A stretch of DNA of 64,000 nucleotides from Glossina fuscipes. Lineage: Eukaryota > Arthropoda > Insecta > Diptera > Glossinidae. Shown here one piece after another: positions 36,118 to 47,115 of this stretch (positions are counted from its first letter, which is position 1; each line of letters opens with the position of its first letter). The position numbers were made by a program, and so were the translations under genes. The DNA lies in assembly GCF_014805625.2 (NCBI RefSeq), contig NW_023998416.1, positions 11,374,976 through 11,438,975 on the forward strand. The letters are read 5' to 3'. The notes under the pieces were generated by a model, which saw only the letters and a list, made by a program, of their open reading frames with translations, was not told where the DNA came from and did not search any database.

Positions 36118-37051
36118 TAAGGTGAAGACCAAGTCTTCGTCCCACCTCCTGTTAATAGTCGTCTGCACAGGAAAGTTGCTAGCAAGGCAGGACAAGCTGA
36201 TGGCTAGAAGTCGAGTGATTCCGTAATAAATGATAGTGTTTTTGTTGCATCGATCGATGCCTTTCTCTTCCTTGCCATATTTGATGTCGTCTTTCTAAGA
36301 AACGAAATTTGAAAGCAAGGAAAACATGGATAACGTTTAACCTGCCTCAAGCAAATGGGAATTGTTGAAAAGACTAAGAGGAATTAACAAAATATTTTCC
36401 GCAAACAGGGACTAACGCAAAGACGTCGCAACCAAATTAGGTGTTGGGAAGTTGCTTGTAAAACAGTATACGGGAGAACGAAGTCAATCGAGTCAAGAGC
36501 GTAGTTTTCTATATACAGTTTATTAATAGATCTCCTAAGAATTGTAAATAAAACCTTTAGAATCCCAGTTCAGTGGTACGCATTTAAAATCACAAGGTGT
36601 TGAATAAAGAGGTAAAATCCCAAAAAGACTATTTGCACTACTACAACTGCTGTTCTATTTGGCGAACAAGGAAACATCTCACGGCAGTTAATTACATAAA
36701 TGCTTCATCATTGAAGTAGAGCTTTTGATCCAGAAATCAGTTACAAGGATAACTTTTTCCACGCAATTCTTGACTGATCAGTATTCTAGGGGCAAAACGA
36801 AGAGCTAAATAGATCTTCCGGAATATTCGATAAAAAGTTGATGAAATTATGTTTTAAAGATATTTAACACCTTTTCGATTAATTTCAATGAAAGCTATGA
36901 TGAATTCAAGCATAGTTCTCATTGGCCGCCCAGCATTTTGGTCATGCTTTAAGTCTTCTTTAAATCAATTCAACTTCATGGATTCTGCCACTGTATAAAC
37001 ACTCGCCATTTCTAACTTGCTTGCTCAAATGCGTCGTTTCTTCGCCAGAGG

Positions 37052-37370
37052 GACTTGAGATAGGTCCAGCCATTAATACAGCAACCAAGTCCAAGTCAAA
37101 TTCTAAGTCATATTCTCAGTCGATTTAAACTTGTCTCCACGCCTGTCCGTCCTGTGTTTTTGTTTGAAACCTAGTGGTCGCAATTTTTGAGATATTCTAA
37201 TGAAACGTGGTACGACGACTTGTTCTGGCCCAATGGCAAACGCTCTTGAAAATATTTCGAATCGAATCGAATCGTTTTTCGTTCACTTCCTTATATGAAT
37301 AACTCTAGCAAGCGAAGAGGTATAGGGTATTTAATTGTGGGCCATATCCCACTACAGTGTGTTCTCGATA
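37052..37370 (+). repeat. Dispersed repeat, copy with GACTTGAGATAGGTCC anchor
   Basis: This shares ordered blocks with 51343-51500: GACTTGAGATAGGTCC, then GCCTGTCCGTC, then TGTTCTGG/TGTTTTGG and a GCAAACGC/GCGAACGC block. It continues to a TAGGGTATTTAAT block followed by CCACTACAGTGTGTT, which also recurs near 49570 and, in part, near 7487. It resembles the common unclassified interspersed repeats of higher flies. No coding potential was seen. Confidence 0.6.
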
Positions 37371-40300
37371 TTTTTTTTTGCCGCCAATGTAAGAAACATG
37401 CTGTCACTTATTACGCCATAAACCGGCGAAGAGTGCACACGTTTTCAATGCACACAGCCAGCAAACGGTAGCACCAGTAGTTTTTCTCTTTACTCTAGAG
37501 TGCGCTTTGTATATATTTATTACCTAACACCATATGAGCTTTTTATGGTTGTTATGCGTAAACTGATTACGTTATACACTGTGAAGGTATAATGACTGAA
37601 AAACACGTACGTAGCCAAGAAGATTTCGAGGAAAGCTGACATTTTCTAATTCAATGTAGTACCGATTGCTTTTTTTTATTAAGTTCTGAATATAAACGAA
37701 AAAGTCAATATTTTCAGTTTCCTATTTTAATTGCGAGAGACGAATTAAAAGTCGAGCCAGGTTCTTACAATACTAAAACGTTAAGTAGCCATGCTTCTAT
37801 TCATCAACTTTATGTAGGAATGACTGCGGACCATGCTTAGTTCGCTTAGCATATGATAGCAAACACCATTTCCTTTATATCTCTTTGTTTACCTCAAGTG
37901 CAGTGGAGTTTTCTTTGGTCATAACTCTGGCGAGTGTTCAGTCGGTAAAGACATAACACTTATCGATTGGGCACACACTCAACTGCTTATTTCTTTCTGT
38001 TGTCTATCTTTCCTCTGGCCGTGTTCACCGTGTTACACGAATAGGTCATTGACCCTAAGTGATTGGTTATTGCAAAAAAGAATATATATGTTTAATTAAA
38101 GGGTACCAAATATTCGTTTCTTTCAACTTTTGCAATGTTGTTATACGTCTGTTAAATTTTATGCCAAGCATTGTAACATAAAAATTGCTTATCCATAAAA
38201 ATATTTCAAGGCGGAAGTGTTTTTTTTTTTTATAGCAATAATGAAAACAAAAAATCTAATCTCGAACTTGTGTTTTGTAGCACTTATTAACGATTACGAC
38301 AAATTTTTATAAAAGAAGGTTAAGAAAAGAAAATGTTTTGACATTTTTTAAGTAATGAAAGCATAAGTGTAAGGCATAATAAATAAAGTATTATAGCGAA
38401 TAAAGGTAATTGGAGATTAAAAGAAAAAAAAACAACAACAAGTATTAAAGATAATTAATTAAGGTATTTGTGAAGCCTATTACATTTTTAATAGCAACGC
38501 ATAGCACTTATCGCTTATAATATCCGTTCACCTAATGGACTTTGGAATTGTTGAGTATTTAAAAAAAGATAATTTAAATATATACATAGTCGTAATAGAC
38601 GTGTTCATTTCTTCCGGCTGCCAGATAATTCAAGTCGTAGTTGCGACTTCAAAGGTCTTCAGTTCAGCTATCATCGAATAAAGATAAATCAATTTCTAGA
38701 TGCATCTACAATCGGCACAAGTCTACACTTTACCGTTTTATCTTGCTATTGCTTTCCAAGTATTCAACAAGTCTTTTTAACGAATAATAGTTGTTTGTGA
38801 GTTTCTACCACGAGACTCGTATCATGCTTTTTTGCTTTTATATCTGTCACAACAAGAGAATGGTAAGTTAATAAAATGTTTGTGCATTGAATGCCGTTCA
38901 CGAGACTGCCGTTAAGACTTTATCTAAAATTGAGTTTGAATGTGCACTTTGTGTTCACCTAATTTAAATGCTGGTTTTTTACAATCAACCGATATGTGAA
39001 AACGACATTATATCGCATTGTAATGCGATCTTCTTCCCGTGACACGCTATAGTATTTCCCATATTCAATTCAAGCACTGCAGTAGACATCTGTGCCAAAT
39101 TTCTCATCATAAACGTATTTAGTGTTTCAGCTGCACTTGGTTTTGTACGACACAAAAAGGTTTTTCTTTTCGATTTTTACAAGACATATGAAGAGACGAC
39201 TTCTGACTATCAATCGCTTGTGAAACACATTATTGCGGGGTATGTAAGGTATATCTAGGCATACGATCCAGAAAAAAACCAATCAATTAGGGAAATAGCG
39301 TACAAAAGGTGAGCCAAGACTGAAGAAACAGTGCCAAAATCAAGGTGATTTTAACAGTGGTGCTGTGTGGACTATAAGTTCTTCTTGCCAGGCCAACTGT
39401 TAACAAGAGATATTATTTGCCTTTGAGAGTTACTTTGAAAGCGACCAAATAGATTTAGAAAAGACAAAACTAAATTGATGTCACTTTTTGGACACAATAG
39501 CATTCCTTCTCCCCTTCTGTGGGAAGAGCGTGTACAATGGTGTGACAATAGCTTTCACATATATTTACCGTCAGTGTTACTTTATATAATAAGAATAATA
39601 TGAGAATAAGACCTTTACGTTTTCATACAAATTTTCGCTAAGAAGAGAACAAAAAAGACAACTATCACTGGTATCTTAATAATATTCAAAAATTCGGTAT
39701 AATTCAAATAGAATTTTGCTTTTGCTTTCGTAGAAGCAAAAATGAAAAAAAAAAAAAAGTTATTAATATTTTTTTTTATTATATTGTAATGCTTGGCCAA
39801 TGTATTCATTCACTTGTATATTCATGGTTGTGCTTTGGAATACATATTTGTTTATTCGTTTAATTGTGGTTTTTATTACTTAAAAAAAAAAAAAAAAAAT
39901 TCGATAGTTGCATGGCTTTTTTAAGACATTAGGTGTCGTGTGTCACAATTGTAGAGATAGCACGAAATTAATTGATTTATAATAATATAAACAATATAAA
40001 CAATATAATGTACATTTTTTTTGAAATTATTTACAAAAAAAAAAAAACAAACTAAAAATGAACAAAACTTTTTCTCAGCTATAAGTTGCTTTCCGTCTTA
40101 ATTATTCATTAGTTGTTTTTGCCTTACAATTTTTGGTAATAAAAGTCTTTTGTTTTTAAATGAAAAAAAAAAATTAATTAATTTCTATTTTTAAATACAC
40201 TTGACTTAATCGAGATTCTGTATAAGACTGAATTTAATTTGATTTCAAGCATTCACTATGTAATCGCATTATAATGAATAAATGTTTTGAGTTTTTTTGG

Positions 40301-43300
40301 AGTATTTTTTAAGCTTTCCTTTAAGCTTCGATTTGTTAACGTGTATGTGAATGAGTTAAAAATTAAACTTCGACAACAATGCACTAATTTTGCTCTCTTT
40401 TAGCTGATCAAGCTAATCCTAATAGTCTCCGTCGTGCAACTTTAAAAGCAAGTCTTCTAAAACGTATATGGAAAAGACGAAATTTTCTTTAAAATCTCTT
40501 TTCAGCTCAGTTTACTGGACGTATGAGTTCTTTGCTTATTTTTTTATTTTCTTATTCGTCAGAGGGAAGATTAACAGCCGTATTTTTAGCGAACTCACAC
40601 AGTTGTCCCAAGGGATTTTTTTGCTTTCGGTTTTTTTTTGACTTAAAAATGCTTGTTGTATAATAAAATCGATATTGAAGATGGAAAAGTTTAATTGCGA
40701 GTATTACCGCGGAATTCAAAATTTGAGTAATGAAAAGATCGAAAAACACATATCTCTCTTTTATGACAGGCGACTGATCGTAATATACAAGTAGATGCAG
40801 TTTTTAAAAGCGTATTTGACGCCTTAACATCAATGAATACTTCTTTGTATTGTATGACCACTTACTCAGGGCATGTCCCTTATTCATGTGACACGGTGGC
40901 AGTAGGAAGCAAGTGCGGAAAGAGAACGACAAAGACCGCAGTCTAGTAAGTGTGTACTCCATTAGCAAGTGTTATACTTTTATCGGCTGAGCACACACTG
41001 TAGCTACGAGTAAAGTAAATGTTATCGCATTGAGATATGAATTCGCGAACACAGACTTGGCAGTGGCGATTCTTACCTACTCGTCTACTCAAGCGGATGA
41101 TCAAGTTAATGTATTCTTTTTCTATTATTATGTTACATTTGTGTTTGTCTTGTTGTTTATGTCTATTGTCTCCAACTTATTCTTGTCCTTAAAATTGCTT
41201 TTATAACAAGAAACTTATTCTTGTATTTTGTTCAAGTTATTCTTATGCTTTTTCATACATGTTCTAAGACATAGATTGAGTTCTAATTGTATCTTGTACA
41301 CTTACATGGCTTACCACAATGAAAACAATGTTGCAAATTTATTAATGCCAGCCAAAAGGAGATAAGACATATATGCAAACAGAATCGACGTGTGTTCAAA
41401 CGTATCTTAAAAAACTTAGTTAAAAAATAGTTAAGGTTTTTTTTTTAACCCATCAGTGTAGTTGTTTGCAAGCGAACTTTTAATAAAGAAACGCGCAATG
41501 AAAACGAGAGAGATATACTTGGAGAAGAGAAAGTCTTAGTTGAGCCTTAATAATAATTTTTTTTTATTTTTTAATTAAATCTAGTATAGGATTAGCGAAT
41601 AAGTGCTTTTTCTCTGGTTTCTAATGCAAACTTAAGATATCAAAATGAATATTCTTTTATTTTAGATATTGATTTATGCTAGTGGATGGATGAACAATCA
41701 AGTTTCCTTGGTTATGCAAGACTTAGGGTTCCTTGTTGTGTTTCTTATAATACAAATAGTAATAGAAAGTTTACGAACTCTCTCTATAGCTGTAAGAAAG
41801 TGAAGGCGGGTGTATCTATTTGTGAAAAAAAGGAGACAATATTTTCTAATCGTATTGTTGTAAAGTAGATACGCTTTGAAAATAAATAACGGCAGAAATC
41901 AATTCAAGCATCTTACTTATACCTTCACACATCGGCTTAACAGTTGGAAGAAGTTGTTCGTTTTCTCTTTTATAAACCACCTTACGTGATAATTGGCCGG
42001 TATGGACGTAAACACAAATTATATCTTATTAGGTAGATGATAAAATATTATGTGTAAAAATATAATAAATACATGAAGTAAAAGAATAAAAAAAGAAAAG
42101 ACAGGGCAGACATTACTGTTCAATAAGAAAGACTATCAAGCACCCTGCTTTATACCACCAAACATAATCCTCTATATACTTTGTTACTACATAAAGGCTA
42201 ACTTTTTATGAGAACCTTTGAAAGAGGAAGAGCTCCGAGAATTTGAATTGTGTGGTCCCACCTCAGCACAGTACATCCATATGTCGGTATGAAGAAAAAT
42301 TATCAGATGAAATCCATCTTCAATAGCGTCAGTCCTTGCATCAAAAGGCGTTAGTGACTTAATTAAAATAACTTGAAAATTGCAATCGATAGTTTGAATA
42401 CACTGCATGGATACATACCGACGAACATAAGATATGAATAAGTAGTTTGAGAAAATGAATATCGGTCGATTGTTATAGATGGATTTACCGCTAAAACCCT
42501 TCTTTCACAACCGCATAAACTTAATACATAAGCGATTTCATAACTTTCAAGAGAAAGACCGTATTAGAAGCTTTAAGTTCGGGCTCTTAAATTTCGTTTT
42601 ATAGAATGAAAAATCTCTTTGTTTTAACACTCGTTTTGATGATTCATTTTTTCTATTCGTATGAGAGCTAAATTGCATTTAAGTGTCAATTTATTTTATA
42701 AAATGAAACATTGATAATATTGGCATAAACGAACTTGTAACGAACTAAATCCACATTACAGAAGCATTCATAGTTGAAAGTTTTGATTTATTCGGATCAT
42801 TAATAAATTCAAAGAAGTCCCTTTAGACTGGCGTACAAAGTCCAAGCTCGAAGATTGGTAAAACATGATCATTTCTAAAGCGGCAAATAATAACGAAGAG
42901 CGATCTGCTTACAATAACAGGATGCTTGAAAGATCATTCTTTGGATGACAACACATTTTTACACTTAATAAGTGTTGAGTTATGTAATTGCCGTAGTGAA
43001 TTTGGCATATCCGTCCATGCTTTCATATAGGAGATGAGGAAAGTGACTTCAACAAAATAACGACTCAACAAATAGATACGTTTCCCCGTGTGCGGTTTAG
43101 ATAAATAAGAGAGCGTTCAATTTGTCGCGATACGGCAAAAGGTTATCGTATAGAATAAGCTTTATTGCATACTATATACTCACACACATAAATGTTTTAT
43201 AACTTTGCAGTCCATTTAAAAGATAATTTCTCAGAAAAAGTTTATTGGTTAGCGAAGCAAATGGAATAGCGTTTCAATAAATTTTATTAAGAGCGATTAT

Positions 43301-43374
43301 TAGTTTAGTTTTATTAGTAATCGGAACATCAGGAGAAATCGGTGCATTTATTTTTTTTTTAAGGAATTTTCTTA

Positions 43375-45741
43375 ATGGAGTTAAAAATCTTGTCCTACAA
43401 CATCAAAGGCCTTGAAGAAAAACTTTCAAATCAGTTTTTTTTCGACTACATTGATGGCTTTCATATAGTTTTTCTACTGGAAACGCATGTTGAAAATCCG
43501 AAAGAATTGAAAGAGAAATTATTTAAAAATTTCACAATATACTGGAAACCAGCAGTTAAAGAGAAAAGTCGCGGAAGAGCATCAGGCGGATGTATGTATG
43601 GCATTAAAAACGATTTAAAATTAGCAGGAATTACGCATAAGTTTATCCGAGATGATGAAATTTTGAAAATTTCGACAAATACGTTAACGATTACACTCAT
43701 TCCGCTGTATATGAGAGGAGCCAATTGGGACGAACACTTCAATAAGTTAGAAAAATGTCTTAAGGGACCACCAACTGTAACTAATCCCATTATAATGGGC
43801 GATTTAAATATTCGAATAGGGGAATTGACACCCAAGTTTCAAAAGATCGTACCACCTATGAATATTGTCCGAAAGAGAAGGATATCAAAGGATAAGAAGA
43901 GTTCATCCCAAGGAAGGAAATTTATCGATTTATGTAACGAACACAAATTAATTGTAACCAATGGTGCCGTTGAAGGTGACTTGGATGGAGCTATAACATT
44001 TTCCAGTCCCGTGGGCAGTTCTGTTAACGACATATGCGCCTTGTCATACAATTTGCTTACAAATATTACAAAGTTTTCAGTAGAGGAAATAGAAGGATCT
44101 GATCATTATCCTATAATACTAGAACTGAATCTGGGGGGAAGTGATGGGAATGTTGTTAAGAAAAATGAAGAACACGAACAACAGAGTTATGAAAACGAAA
44201 CAAGATTGAAGGTAGAGAAGGTAAAGCTTAAAGATATAAGTACCACCAAAACCTACCGAAATATCGGTTCAGATTTATGGTTAAGAAAATTACCCGACTT
44301 GTCAGAAGTATTTGGTATACAAAACGAGGCATTGGCAAAAAATGACTTCACAGGTTTATCAAAGACTTACTCCGCTCTTGATACTGTATATAACCTTGCA
44401 GCTATTGTGCATTTAAAGTTTGAAGAAAATAAACGAGTCTACGCTTTATTTGTTGAAATTAAGAAAGCATACTTATCCGGCGGACCTGTTAAATCCAAAA
44501 AAAGAGCGAACTATGAGGAACGTTTCGATGAGTTCATGAATGATGTGAGCGTGCATTTAAAAGGCGGCCTTTCCATCCCAGGTAAGCGTAAGCGGATAAA
44601 AGTTCTACTTGGAAAGGAAATGATTATTTTAGCCGAGGACGCGGCGACTTTACAAGTTATGATAAATGATTTTTGCGACTTTGCTGAAACAAAAACGGTA
44701 CTTATAACTCCTGCCTTCTGCAAAATTATGATATTCAGGCTAAGTGGTAACAGAAAGCGCAACGAAAAGTGGATATTGCAAGATAAAGAAATTGATGTAC
44801 TATCACGATATTCTTACTTACATATGCTTTTGACTTCGAAAATGGATTTTTGTGATCATGTAAAAGAACTTTGCAGCAAAGTTAGGACAAAGTTAAGACC
44901 ATTGTTTCACGAGAAGAACATATGTCCGAAAATGCAATATGAAATTTGCTTGAACATGTGTAAGAAGGTTTTCGTTTGTTATTCTCAATGTTGGGCTTAT
45001 AACGATTATGAAGAGATTGACAGATTGCAAGCATATCTTATAGAAAGTATTCTTAAATTGCCGCGAGAGCCAAGAGCTCCTTTACACGCTCTCCTTTTAG
45101 AAACTGGCAGTGAAAATTGGTCTCTCTTCAAACTCGAAGGCCATTTAGAATATATTACCCGTGTCCTCTATAAACAACGCAAAAATAGCTTAACGTACGA
45201 ATTGAGTTTATTACTAGTGGAGCGTAAAATTTTATGGGCTGAAACTCTGTCATGGAGTCCGAATGTTCCTCTTGAAAATTGGTTGAAAACCTGTCGCTTA
45301 TTAATCGATGAACGAAGAGAGAAATATAAAGCTAAATATTTGCAATTACAACAAACGGTCAACGCATTTTATAAAAACTTGGATTATTCTAAGGGACAAA
45401 GTTATATGTTTATGGCCGAAAATCTAACTATTCCTGCTATAAAATGGATCTTTAAAGCTCGTTGTGACTTGCTGCACTTGAATAATTCATATTTGTCCAA
45501 AAAGCGGTACAAATTATGTCAGTTATGCAAAACGAAAGCTCTTGAGAATATACAGCATTTTGTCGGTTTCTGCCCGAGTTTAAACGATATACGGAAATTA
45601 TACTTTGGAACTGAAATATTTTTAGAACAACAACAAATAATTGATGTATTAAATGGTGCCCATGGCTGGAATGCTTTAAGCAATTATCTGCACTATGCTT
45701 GGGAATATCGATGCGAGAGTGTACGCTTTAAGAAAGTATGA
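43375..45741 (+). CDS. Non-LTR retrotransposon ORF2-derived protein: intact endonuclease, collapsed reverse transcriptase
   Basis: A single 788-codon open frame. Residues 1 to about 252 are an apurinic-type endonuclease/exonuclease/phosphatase (EEP) domain with all expected active-site positions: Asn9 (LSYN), Glu36 (LLET), Asp143/Asn145 (GDLN), Asp219 and Asp243-His244 (SDHYPI). Residues about 333-366 and 397-500 are remnants of a LINE reverse transcriptase. The motif A region reads FVEIKKAY, with Glu361 where Asp is expected. The middle of the palm is missing, and the YADD box before ILAED is replaced by GKE (413-415), so polymerase activity should be lost. The C-terminal part keeps the LINE thumb/connection region and a CCHC-like knuckle, C715-x2-C718-x9-H728-x4-C733. 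It lies between the two ABCG genes. It is either a deletion derivative that kept its frame by chance or a domesticated endonuclease gene. The exact LINE clade cannot be named by eye. Confidence 0.8.
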   Translation: MELKILSYNIKGLEEKLSNQFFFDYIDGFHIVFLLETHVENPKELKEKLFKNFTIYWKPAVKEKSRGRASGGCMYGIKNDLKLAGITHKFIRDDEILKISTNTLTITLIPLYMRGANWDEHFNKLEKCLKGPPTVTNPIIMGDLNIRIGELTPKFQKIVPPMNIVRKRRISKDKKSSSQGRKFIDLCNEHKLIVTNGAVEGDLDGAITFSSPVGSSVNDICALSYNLLTNITKFSVEEIEGSDHYPIILELNLGGSDGNVVKKNEEHEQQSYENETRLKVEKVKLKDISTTKTYRNIGSDLWLRKLPDLSEVFGIQNEALAKNDFTGLSKTYSALDTVYNLAAIVHLKFEENKRVYALFVEIKKAYLSGGPVKSKKRANYEERFDEFMNDVSVHLKGGLSIPGKRKRIKVLLGKEMIILAEDAATLQVMINDFCDFAETKTVLITPAFCKIMIFRLSGNRKRNEKWILQDKEIDVLSRYSYLHMLLTSKMDFCDHVKELCSKVRTKLRPLFHEKNICPKMQYEICLNMCKKVFVCYSQCWAYNDYEEIDRLQAYLIESILKLPREPRAPLHALLLETGSENWSLFKLEGHLEYITRVLYKQRKNSLTYELSLLLVERKILWAETLSWSPNVPLENWLKTCRLLIDERREKYKAKYLQLQQTVNAFYKNLDYSKGQSYMFMAENLTIPAIKWIFKARCDLLHLNNSYLSKKRYKLCQLCKTKALENIQHFVGFCPSLNDIRKLYFGTEIFLEQQQIIDVLNGAHGWNALSNYLHYAWEYRCESVRFKKV

Positions 45742-46925
45742 TTGTCGGTTCGTAGCATATAGCAACGATGGTTTATGCGTGAAAATAGTCACAGGCAGGT
45801 TTGGTTGCTTGAAACGACGAATGATTGCAGTTATTGTCGAAAAGAAAGATCGTTTAGAAAAATCGTTTCATTTGATGGCCATCAGTCTATTATAAATTGC
45901 TTCCTAGATGTTCTTGTGACCGCTTGCGAGAACCATTGTTATAATGGATGCCAATTGGGACTTGTTCGAGAGGAATGCAAATTATGATGACGCATTTAAA
46001 GAATTCCCAAACGTAGCCATTAATTGTTCTTGCACTTACTTTAATTTCAAAGAAGAAGCAAAGTTAGAGAACTTTAGGGCAAAACCTTAAAGTTATTTTG
46101 GTTCGGTAAGCTCTATATAAGTTACAAATTCAAACCTTACAATACAGAAATTCCCCCCATAATAACATTTCCTTCTTATAGCCATTATTAGTTCAAGGAT
46201 ATATATATATATATATATATACAGCATAACTCTTCTATTCGAAAATATGGACTTGCAAGAAATCTGAGAGCAACAAAAGCATCGCCATATCGAATTAATT
46301 CGTAATCAGTTTTCCCATAATTATGGTTCCTTTGGTAATTAAATAGATAAATGTGGGAAAGTTGTGCGTATGTATCGGCTGAAAATAAGCTAATAACTGT
46401 GACAAGTTTTTGTGACGAATCTGAAAGCTTGCAAACAACAATTCCAAATCAGAACAGTTGATAATTAAATTCCGGCAACAGCGCTTACCAAATGGTGCTG
46501 CAATAAACGACGGCCTATAGAGACAAGACAAAACTCTGTCTTAAGAGAAAATTATTAAGCCCGCAAGAAACAATCGAATCCTTATCCTTTATCCTTGCTT
46601 TATTTATTCTCTCTCTCTCTCATTTAATTGGACTTGCAAATGCAACTCATATTTTCGGATGAGAAACAGAATTTTGTATTCTAAAGACGCAAGTTTGCAT
46701 TGCACAAAGATTTGTATTTGTGCATAGATTACAATTAACACTAAACTTTGATTTAAGTTAAACTAAGATAGAGTTAACAATAAATGAAAAAATCGAACTC
46801 TATGAAATTCTTTTATTTAAATATGTAAGCGAAATTAATTGATAAAATCTTGTAGAGAAAATTTCAATTTCTTCAACTGGACTGTTCTCCCTTTCCTCTT
46901 TTTCCTCTTTTTTTTTTGCTCACTT

Positions 46926-47115
46926 TGTTTTCGCTTGAGGGGTCGAGTGGGCAAAGGAGCTCTACGAGCAACAATGGGCGTGGCTTCAAACTTCAAGTGC
47001 AGAAGACTTTTCAATAAAGCTGATAGTCTTCGATGCTAGCGCTTTAAGACTTTAGTCTTCGAATTTATTTCTCTGTCAACATTAATAATAATCCTAATAA
47101 CACTGATACTAATTC
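46926..47115 (+). mobile_element. tRNA-derived SINE, copy 2
   Basis: Same family as the SINE at 15976-16156. It has a GGTCGAGTGGGC A-box-like head (from about 46940), a decayed B box GGCTTCAAACTTC (46982-46994), then CAATAAAGCTGATAGTCTTCG, GCTAGCGCTTTAAGACTTTA with the AGACTTTAGTCT hairpin (about 47047-47058), and an AATAATAATCC tail. I found no clear target duplication, so this copy looks older. Confidence 0.8.

Larger units (their letters stand above)
34887..43374. other. Intergenic, repeats only
   Basis: An 8.5-kb spacer upstream of ABCG copy A. It holds a poly(A) run, a GA microsatellite, a 65-bp tandem duplication and a dispersed repeat near 37.1 kb (each listed separately), plus many poly(A)/poly(T) tracts. 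I see no coding motif. The 5' UTR and promoter of ABCG copy A should lie at its left end. Confidence 0.6.
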
